DNA of 5,820 bases. It comes from Bacteroidales bacterium (GTDB lineage Bacteria; Bacteroidota; Bacteroidia; Bacteroidales; DYOH01). The DNA is taken from positions 1-5,820 of the forward strand of contig DAOVUO010000194.1 in the NCBI GenBank assembly GCA_030632545.1, given 5' to 3'. The translations under genes were made by a program, and so were the position numbers. Shown one piece after another: positions 1 to 4,981 of this stretch. A model generated the notes under the pieces. That model had not been told where the DNA came from, searched no databases, and saw only the letters and a program-made list of their open reading frames with translations. The first letter of the stretch is position 1. Every line of letters begins with the position of its first letter.

Positions 1-4
1 ACGC

Positions 5-83
5 TTTCAACTTGTTCTTTTGCCTTTTAACTTCCTTGAAAATTCTTTAAATAGCTCGCTATTCGCAGATTTTTCAACTTGTT
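5..83. repeat. 12-bp direct repeat pair upstream of tatA
   Basis: The 12-mer TTTCAACTTGTT occurs exactly at 5-16 and again at 72-83, 67 bp apart, in the non-coding stretch before tatA. A related string (TTCAACTT, then an A-run and ACAAA) recurs at 2981-2997. The copies could be regulator sites or part of an intergenic repeat. In sequence this AT-rich, chance is also possible. Confidence 0.4.
50..74 (+). terminator. weak hairpin plus T-run, possible terminator of an upstream gene
   Basis: AATAG (50-54) pairs with CTATT (59-63) around a CTCG tetraloop. A run of five T follows at 70-74. The stem is short and six bases separate it from the T-run, so it is at best a weak intrinsic terminator for a plus-strand gene ending left of the window. 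Confidence 0.22.
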
Positions 84-150
84 AAAAAACAAAATAACTT
101 GGTTTAAAACTGTCAATTTATTCCATCACAATCCCTAAGTATAAAATTCA

Positions 151-158
151 TATCTTTG
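151..158 (+). promoter_or_regulatory. candidate Bacteroidota -7 promoter element for the tatA cluster
   Basis: TATCTTTG at 151-158 matches every fixed position of the Bacteroidota primary-sigma -7 consensus TAnnTTTG. It lies 14 bp before the tatA ATG. No TTTG or TTG -33 element is visible at the usual 19-20 bp spacing, so only half of the promoter is supported. If used, transcription would start at about 163-166, leaving a leader of only 7-10 nt. Confidence 0.45.
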
Positions 159-172
159 GAAAAAATAAAATT

Positions 173-433
173 ATGTATGCATTATTTATAAGCGGCCCCG
201 AAATTTTCATTGTTATACTAGTTGTAGTAATGCTATTTGGTGCAAATAAAATTCCTGAATTAGCTAAGGGACTTGGAAAAGGATTGCAAGAATTCCGTAA
301 GGCTACAGACGAAATTAAGCGTGAGATTAAAGACGTGGAAATAAATAATAATATTAAAGATATAAAAAAAGATGTAGATTCGTTGAATATCAAAAAGGAT
401 ATTGACACGCCTACAAAAAACATCAAAAGCTAA
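173..433 (+). CDS. tatA: TatA/TatE-family twin-arginine translocase subunit
   Basis: This 86-residue protein is a small subunit of the Tat system, which exports folded proteins with RR signal peptides across the inner membrane. TatA oligomers form the passage recruited by TatC. The family layout is visible: a short N-terminus with E10, one hydrophobic helix (about 10-22), the FG hinge (F22-G23), then an amphipathic helix starting NKIPELAKGLGKGLQEFRKA with P28 and the glycine series G33, G35 and G37. A charged, Asn/Lys/Asp-rich tail (about 45-86) with KKD repeats completes it. Length and tail fit TatA/TatE better than the longer TatB. The ATG at 173 places the helix correctly at the N-terminus and follows an A-rich leader. 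TatC is not in the window. The stop codon lies 3 bp before the next gene, implying co-transcription with the ABC ATPase. The role assignment is firm; the choice between TatA and TatE is by convention. Confidence 0.93.
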   Translation: MYALFISGPEIFIVILVVVMLFGANKIPELAKGLGKGLQEFRKATDEIKREIKDVEINNNIKDIKKDVDSLNIKKDIDTPTKNIKS

Positions 434-436
434 GTA

Positions 437-1090
437 ATGATTACAGCTAAAAACATCAAAAAATCTTTCGGTAAGATAGAAGTACTTAAAAACATTAACT
501 TTACTATTCCAAAAGGACAGATAGTAACAATTGTAGGTGCAAGTGGTGCAGGAAAAACCACTTTATTGCAAATTTTAGGGACATTACTTAAAGCAGACCA
601 AGGTGAAATAATTATTGACAATCAAAATCTGTCAAATTTAAATGCAAATGAAACTGCCAGATTTAGAAACAGAAAAATAGGCTTTGTTTTTCAATTTCAT
701 AATTTACTTCCAGAATTTTCGGCACTCGAAAATGTGGTTATTCCTGCTCTAATATCAAAAAAAGATAAAAGGGAAAGTTATAAAGAAGCTGAGAGATTGC
801 TTGAATATCTAAATCTTTCTTCTCGCCTACATCATCAACCGTCAGAATTATCTGGTGGTGAGCAACAACGAGTAGCTGTAGCTCGAGCACTAATAAATAA
901 GCCATCGGTTGTTTTTGCAGATGAGCCTTCGGGGAATTTAGATACTGCAAATAAAAAAGAATTACACGAACTATTTTTTTCCTTGCGTGATGAATTTAAA
1001 CAAACTTTTGTTATTGTTACACACGACAAGGAATTAGCTAATCTTTCTGATAGAACCATCCAAATGAAAGACGGCCAACTTGTTAATTAA
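437..1090 (+). CDS. lolD: LolD-type ABC transporter ATP-binding protein
   Basis: This 217-residue cytoplasmic ATPase is a single, complete ABC nucleotide-binding domain. Visible motifs, in order, are Walker A GASGAGKT (34-41), Q-loop Q86 in FVFQFHNLLPEF, signature LSGGEQQR (138-145), Walker B VVFADEP (158-164) with catalytic E163, D-loop GNLD (166-169), and switch histidine H196 in VTHD. The stretch after the Q-loop (LLPEFSALENVVIPALI) is typical of the LolD/MacB/FtsE-like group. LolD powers LolC/E permeases that release lipoproteins from the inner membrane toward the outer membrane. The symbol is given by similarity to that subfamily. MacB-type or other exporters share these motifs, and no permease gene is adjacent, so the cargo is inferred rather than shown. 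The ATG lies 3 bp after the tatA stop with no Shine-Dalgarno sequence, as is common in Bacteroidota, and the next gene starts 14 bp downstream. All catalytic residues are intact. Confidence 0.9.
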   Translation: MITAKNIKKSFGKIEVLKNINFTIPKGQIVTIVGASGAGKTTLLQILGTLLKADQGEIIIDNQNLSNLNANETARFRNRKIGFVFQFHNLLPEFSALENVVIPALISKKDKRESYKEAERLLEYLNLSSRLHHQPSELSGGEQQRVAVARALINKPSVVFADEPSGNLDTANKKELHELFFSLRDEFKQTFVIVTHDKELANLSDRTIQMKDGQLVN

Positions 1091-1104
1091 GCACAACCAA
1101 AACT

Positions 1105-2859
1105 ATGTACTTATCAATACTCGATTATTCAATTATAATACTATACTTAATATTAGTAGTTTCGATTGCCTATTATTATAAAAAATTTGCCTCAAAAGAC
1201 CTTGAAACATTTTTTTTAGGCGGTAAAAATCTTCCATGGTATCTAGCTGGGCTTTCTATGGTTGCAACAACATTTGCAGCCGACACACCGCTAGCAGTTA
1301 CGGAATTAGTGGCAGAAAGTGGCGTTTCGGGAAACTGGCTTTGGTGGAATATGCTGGTTGGCGGAATGCTTACTACATTCTTTTTTGCAGATTTATGGCG
1401 ACGCTCGGGAGTTCTAACAGAATTAGAATTTGTTGAATTTAGATATAGCGGAAAGGCTGCGGCATTTTTGCGTGGATTTAAAGCTATTTATCTTGGTGTT
1501 TTTATTAATACACTGGTAATTGCATGGGTAAATTTGGCTTTGGTTTCGATACTAAGTGTTTTTTTCGATTTAACATACACCCAAATTTTAGGAATAGTTG
1601 CCGTTTCAATGATTTTTGCAGCTCTTACTGCCTCTATGGGAGGATTAAAAAGTGTGGTTGTAACTGATGCTATTCAGTTTTTTATAGCTCTAGCAGGTGC
1701 TATTTTACTAGCAGTATTTGTACTTAATTCCGAAAAAATAGGTGGAGCAAAAGGACTTGTTGAAAAACTACCTGCATCAGCTTTTAAGTTTTTTCCCGAC
1801 ATTCAATTTGGAGATATAAAATCTAGTGCTCAAACACTAGGAATTACCCTTGGGTCATTTTTTGCTTATGGTTTAATACAGTGGTGGGCAAGCTGGTATC
1901 CTGGCGCAGAGCCAGGTGGCGGTGGTTATGTTGCACAAAGAATGATGAGTGCAAAAGATGAAAAAAACTCAGTTTTTGCTACCCTATTCTTTCAAATTGC
2001 CCATTATGCAATTCGTCCATGGCCATGGATATTAGTGGCACTAGCTTCTCTGGTGTTATATCCAGAATTGGCAGTTGCCGACAAAAAATTGGGCTATATA
2101 ATGGCTATTCGCGATTTTATGCCAAGTGGATTAAAAGGACTTTTACTTGTTTCTCTTTTTGCCGCCTACATGAGCACAATTTCTACACAATTAAATTGGG
2201 GTGCAAGCTTTATTGTAAATGATTTATACAAACGTTTTCTCAAGCCTGAGTCTACATTTAAAAATAAAGAAGAAGCACAAAAAAAATATATTGCTATAAG
2301 TAGAATCACAACACTGGTAATCGTACTTATTGGCTTAATTGTAACAACAAAAATAGAAACGATATCAGGTGTTTGGAAGTTTTTACTTGAAACTGGTGCG
2401 GGACTGGGACTTGTTCTTATTTTACGCTGGTTTTGGCATCGGATAAATGCTTGGAGTGAGATTACTGCTATTATTAGTCCATTTTTCTTTTATACAATTG
2501 CAAAATATGGTTTAAATATGGAATTTCCTGATGGATATTTCTTTACCGTTGGATTAACAACACTTAGCTGGATAATTGTTTCTTTATTAACTAAGCCTGA
2601 TGAAGAGCAAACGACAAAGATTTTTCTTGAAAGAGTAAATCCTGGCGGTTTTTGGCCTGCAAAATACAATCAATCAAATCAATCTAAATTTACTTTCAAG
2701 CTATTAGCATGGTTTAGCGGAATCATTTTCACTTATTCATCTCTATTTTTAACTGGAAAAATCATTTTTGGATTTTGGAATGAAGCTTTAATTTGGTTAT
2801 CGGTGGCTCTAATAGGACTTATAATTCTTGTATATAGCGTAAAACGTATATTTGATTAA
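1105..2859 (+). CDS. sodium:solute symporter (SSS family)
   Basis: This 584-residue inner-membrane protein has about 13-15 hydrophobic segments and belongs to the SSS/SLC5 family, which uses the Na+ gradient to import sugars, amino acids, vitamins or anions. Recognisable parts are the first helix (about 5-24), the FFLGGKNLPWYLAGLSMVAT segment at 36-55 (unwound substrate/Na+ helix) and the aromatic/glycine loop at 259-281 (QWWASWYPGAEPGGGGYVAQ onward). LLLVSLFAAYMSTIST at 346-361 follows; its A354, S357 and T358 align with the Na2-site residues of vSGLT (A361, S364, S365). A retained Na2 site argues for sodium coupling. The C-terminus carries a loop with NPGGFW (512-517) and two further helices (about 531-551 and 557-577), so the length is at the upper end for the family. 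The substrate cannot be read from the sequence. It is the last gene of the tatA cluster, 14 bp after the ABC gene, and faces a convergent gene. Confidence 0.92.
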   Translation: MYLSILDYSIIILYLILVVSIAYYYKKFASKDLETFFLGGKNLPWYLAGLSMVATTFAADTPLAVTELVAESGVSGNWLWWNMLVGGMLTTFFFADLWRRSGVLTELEFVEFRYSGKAAAFLRGFKAIYLGVFINTLVIAWVNLALVSILSVFFDLTYTQILGIVAVSMIFAALTASMGGLKSVVVTDAIQFFIALAGAILLAVFVLNSEKIGGAKGLVEKLPASAFKFFPDIQFGDIKSSAQTLGITLGSFFAYGLIQWWASWYPGAEPGGGGYVAQRMMSAKDEKNSVFATLFFQIAHYAIRPWPWILVALASLVLYPELAVADKKLGYIMAIRDFMPSGLKGLLLVSLFAAYMSTISTQLNWGASFIVNDLYKRFLKPESTFKNKEEAQKKYIAISRITTLVIVLIGLIVTTKIETISGVWKFLLETGAGLGLVLILRWFWHRINAWSEITAIISPFFFYTIAKYGLNMEFPDGYFFTVGLTTLSWIIVSLLTKPDEEQTTKIFLERVNPGGFWPAKYNQSNQSKFTFKLLAWFSGIIFTYSSLFLTGKIIFGFWNEALIWLSVALIGLIILVYSVKRIFD

Positions 2860-2888
2860 AAAAAGAGCGATTTTATTATTTATTATGT

Positions 2889-3031
2889 TAATTGGAAATA
2901 GTTTCACTTTGTTAGAGGCAGCCTGTTAAACTTTGTCAAAGCTGTGGTTAATGAATACATAAAGCACTCATTATCAAGCATTCAACTTAAAAAACAAACT
3001 TTGACAAAGTTCTCGTTATTGTTTTCAATTA
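2889..3031. repeat. nested inverted-repeat element in convergent intergenic region
   Basis: Three nested inverted repeats share one centre region. The outer arms, 2889-2899 and 3021-3031, pair over 11 positions when G-U pairs are allowed. The middle arms, AACTTTGTCAAAG (2929-2941) and CTTTGACAAAGTT (2999-3011), are perfect reverse complements over 13 bp. The inner arms are TAATGA (2949-2954) and TCATTA (2968-2973). Each middle arm is itself an odd-centred palindrome (CTTTG-N-CAAAG), so the two also form a near-direct repeat 68 bp apart; the second extends to AACTTTG-A-CAAAGTT. A smaller odd palindrome, AGGC-A-GCCT, sits at 2916-2924. The element starts 30 bp after the symporter stop. It may act as a transcription stop or RNA-stabilising structure, a paired regulator site, or a dispersed intergenic repeat. 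No long T-run follows it, so it is not a textbook terminator. Confidence 0.6.
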
Positions 3032-3049
3032 CAAAAATGCACCCAACTA

Positions 3050-3088
3050 TTGCGTAATACATTAACAACCATTCAATGTATTACACAA
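3050..3088. terminator. stem-loop between convergent genes, candidate bidirectional terminator
   Basis: Bases 3050-3063 pair with 3075-3088: 14 positions with one mismatch (C3053/A3085), including the perfect 10-bp core GTAATACATT/AATGTATTAC. The loop is 11 nt (3064-3074). It lies 22 bp after the stop of the minus-strand gene ending at 3111 and about 190 bp after the symporter stop. It is the strongest simple hairpin in the window. On the minus strand a five-T run occurs only about 13 nt past the stem, so classic intrinsic termination is not assured. Confidence 0.5.
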
Positions 3089-3110
3089 ATATTCAACGGA
3101 AAATTGTATT

Positions 3111-3533
3111 CTAATCTGCTTTTTTAAACATACTAAATACTATTTGTCCAATATAAGCACCTAATCCACTCTCTACAATAGTAATTCCACTCTGAGAGAA
3201 CTTAAATGAAGCCATTTGTCCACCGATATAAATAATAAGGATAATTGCCAAAGGATAGATAATAAATAAAAAATTAGATAATCTAACGAATGATTTTTTC
3301 ACTAATTTATCTTCTACTTTTTCCTCCGTTTCAACATATCTATTTCCACTAGCATCTTTTATCATAGCTGTTAAATAAACAGCAAAAAGAGGGATTATCA
3401 AGGATATTAACGAAACAGTTTGTTCTCCACTATAGCCCTTTACAGAATATTCAAATAATATGTATAATACAACTGCAATTTTAGCCGTTAAAATATACCA
3501 TGTTAAACGCGATTTGAATTTACTTTCTCTCAT
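3111..3533 (-). CDS. small membrane protein of unknown function, four predicted helices
   Basis: I do not recognise this 140-residue protein. It has four hydrophobic stretches that look like membrane helices: about 12-30 (YILTAKIAVVLYILFEY), 40-58 (VSLISLIIPLFAVYLTAMI), 87-104 (NFLFIIYPLAIILIIYIG) and 116-134 (GITIVESGLGAYIGQIVFSM). Between helices 2 and 3 lies a charged loop (about 59-83, rich in E, K and D), and both termini are basic. With an even number of helices, both ends probably face the same side, likely the cytoplasm given the positive N-terminus and KK near the C-terminus. There is no signal peptidase site or catalytic motif. The ATG is the first start after an in-frame TAG ten codons upstream; the leader is A-rich with no Shine-Dalgarno sequence. 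It lies 117 bp downstream of the secreted-protein gene on the same strand and could be read from the same or its own promoter. It converges with the symporter gene. Confidence 0.75.
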   Translation of the reverse strand: MRESKFKSRLTWYILTAKIAVVLYILFEYSVKGYSGEQTVSLISLIIPLFAVYLTAMIKDASGNRYVETEEKVEDKLVKKSFVRLSNFLFIIYPLAIILIIYIGGQMASFKFSQSGITIVESGLGAYIGQIVFSMFKKAD

Positions 3534-3600
3534 TTGTTTTATTATTAATTTAATATTTAGCTAATAGAATGATTAATAGACATTATAATCTTTTAATTCG

Positions 3601-3616
3601 TTAACCCTTAGGTTAA
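3601..3616. other. short perfect hairpin between two minus-strand genes
   Basis: TTAACC (3601-3606) and GGTTAA (3611-3616) form a perfect 6-bp inverted repeat around CTTA. It lies 34 bp after the stop of the secreted-protein gene and 67 bp before the start of the membrane-protein gene. It could be a weak terminator or an operator. There is no T-run on the minus-strand side. Confidence 0.3.
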
Positions 3617-3650
3617 AATACTGAATGCTTAGTAGTTACACTTAATGAAT

Positions 3651-4673
3651 TTATTTACTTGCACTTAAAATTTGATACACCTCATTAGCAAATTGCTTTT
3701 GATAGCGCTCTAGTTTTGGGTCAAAGTCTTTTTCCATATCTGACATTTTCTCCCAATCATTAATACCATGAAATCCTGAACCATACTTTCCTTTTATATC
3801 AAATTCGAGTGTAAAACTATTGTATGATTTATCAGGAATATACTTTATATAAAAATGTAATTCCTCATAAGTTATCCAATTTACAGGGTCGTCCACAAAC
3901 CAATTTATAAATTCTGCCACAAAATGATTTTCCTCTTCACTAAAAACTTGACCTCGCAAATTTCTAACTTCAAAATATAAAATACTAGTTTTACTATTAT
4001 CAATATAAAAATCTCGTGAAAAATCAGGAACTAATAGCTCAAACTTAGATTTAGCATGTTGAGCAATTGTTTCATAAACTTTTTGCTCAGTACCAGCAAC
4101 ATCCTTCAAATCAAACTTATACTTTGTTCCCACATTCATATTCATTTGAGTAGGATTTAAAGAACGTAATTTACTTACTGCCGTAGATAATTGAATAGAA
4201 TTATAATTATTTGAATTTCCATTGCGTTCAACAACCTTAATTTCCTTACTTTCAGGAATATAATATATTGCTCTGTAAAATTCGCCTCTTTCTCCATTTG
4301 CAAGCGAACTATACACTTGTATATTAGCAAACTTAGGATTTAGCTGTACTATACTAATCATACTTTTATACAGCCATTCTTCAAAACGATAACTATGATT
4401 AGCATCAAAATTTGTTTTTACAGTTTCCCAAATTACTCTAGCTGAATCATCGGTAGATTTATTGAATCCAAGATAAAAAGTCAAAATACCCGCTTCGGTA
4501 TCAACTCCTGTTAACGACAAAAATCTATCATAATTTTTGTCCTTTAACCAAGTCTGATATTCCTTGGCCTTTTCTTCGTAAAACTTATCATTTTGCAGAG
4601 TATATTTCTCTTGAGCCCATATTGTGGGAAGAAATAGTATTGATAAAACAAATGCAACAACTAATGTTCTCAT
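3651..4673 (-). CDS. secreted protein of unknown function
   Basis: This 340-residue protein has a clear Sec signal peptide: MRT, then a hydrophobic core LVVAFVLSILFLPTIWA, with likely signal peptidase I cleavage after A20 (IWA/QE). There is no lipobox cysteine and no later membrane helix, so the mature protein is expected in the periplasm, at the outer membrane or outside the cell. I do not recognise the family. The mature chain is rich in aromatic and charged residues and looks like a mixed alpha/beta globular protein. Two parts resemble each other loosely: about 38-140 (with GILTFYLGF and later IYYIPESKE) and about 200-282 (with SILYFEVRN and later IKYIPDKS), which may mean an internal duplication. 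The C-terminal ~40 residues are helical and charged. There is no twin-arginine motif, so it is not a Tat substrate of the nearby TatA. The ATG is preceded in frame by TAA four codons upstream, fixing the start. It is flanked by a 308-bp gap upstream and a 117-bp gap downstream. Confidence 0.85.
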   Translation of the reverse strand: MRTLVVAFVLSILFLPTIWAQEKYTLQNDKFYEEKAKEYQTWLKDKNYDRFLSLTGVDTEAGILTFYLGFNKSTDDSARVIWETVKTNFDANHSYRFEEWLYKSMISIVQLNPKFANIQVYSSLANGERGEFYRAIYYIPESKEIKVVERNGNSNNYNSIQLSTAVSKLRSLNPTQMNMNVGTKYKFDLKDVAGTEQKVYETIAQHAKSKFELLVPDFSRDFYIDNSKTSILYFEVRNLRGQVFSEEENHFVAEFINWFVDDPVNWITYEELHFYIKYIPDKSYNSFTLEFDIKGKYGSGFHGINDWEKMSDMEKDFDPKLERYQKQFANEVYQILSASK

Positions 4674-4981
4674 GGGGCTAAATTATTTATTAAGCTTAAA
4701 TATAAGGATTTTATTCTTCATTCCTTGAAATTCAAAACGATTAAATTTAGTTTTTATTTTAAATTCTGGCTTACTTCTACTTCACGAACTTATATTTAGC
4801 TATGTAATACCTGTACTGAACACTTTCGGGAAACGCAATCATTAAAACTAGTCAATCCTGTGTAAATGACATCAATCTTTTCAGTCTGATTATCAGTTGT
4901 TTTCAGTAAAAAGTAATTTTTCTACAAAATTCCATAGCAACTTATAACAAATAAATTGGCCTTATTCAATCCAATATTAAA
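4674..4981. other. 308-bp intergenic gap with coding-like fragments and leader of the secreted-protein gene
   Basis: No intact gene of convincing length is present. The part nearest 4674 is an AT-rich leader for the secreted-protein gene. It includes, on the minus strand, TATATTTA at 4697-4704, a one-mismatch resemblance to the Bacteroidota -7 element, without a convincing -33 partner. Between about 4777 and 4935 the base composition is more gene-like. On the minus strand one frame is open without an ATG for 41 codons (4921 down to a stop at 4796). An overlapping frame has a 21-codon ORF from an ATG (4842 to 4777), and a 10-codon ORF starts at 4935. These may be the decayed end of a gene, a dispersed repeat, or chance. 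No tRNA or strong terminator is visible. Confidence 0.5.
4955..4975 (-). terminator. weak hairpin after the HAD phosphatase gene
   Basis: ATTGG (4955-4959) and CCAAT (4971-4975) can pair around an 11-nt loop. Read on the minus strand it begins 6 bp after the phosphatase stop and is followed by an interrupted T-rich stretch (TTATTTGTTAT). The 5-bp stem is too short to be confident. Confidence 0.2.

Noticed and set aside
2..85. Open plus-strand frame from the left edge to a TAA at 83-85, and an antisense 24-codon open stretch at 10-81.
   Set aside because: The plus frame is rich in Leu, Phe and Ser with no recognisable protein end. The minus frame has no start codon and a stop on both sides. 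Neither is distinguishable from chance in 80 bp.
148..426. Long antisense ORF opposite tatA.
   Set aside because: It is the mirror of the strongly supported tatA frame. Its hydrophobic, Ser/Ile/Phe-rich composition is typical of an antisense shadow.
835..1059. Antisense ORFs opposite the ABC ATPase, and plus-strand out-of-frame ORFs inside the symporter (1236-1436, 2019-2222).
   Set aside because: They overlap genes with intact diagnostic motifs and show no motif, start context or composition of their own.
4683..4721. Minus-strand 12-residue ORF (MKNKILIFKLNK) just upstream of the secreted-protein gene, possible leader peptide.
   Set aside because: Very short, in AT-rich sequence, without a proper ribosome site or attenuator-like hairpins. 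Most likely chance.
4821..4840. Small palindromes TTTC-GG-GAAA (4824-4833) and, nearby, CTGA-TTA-TCAG (4886-4896) as regulator sites.
   Set aside because: Four-base arms are expected by chance at this length and have no supporting context.
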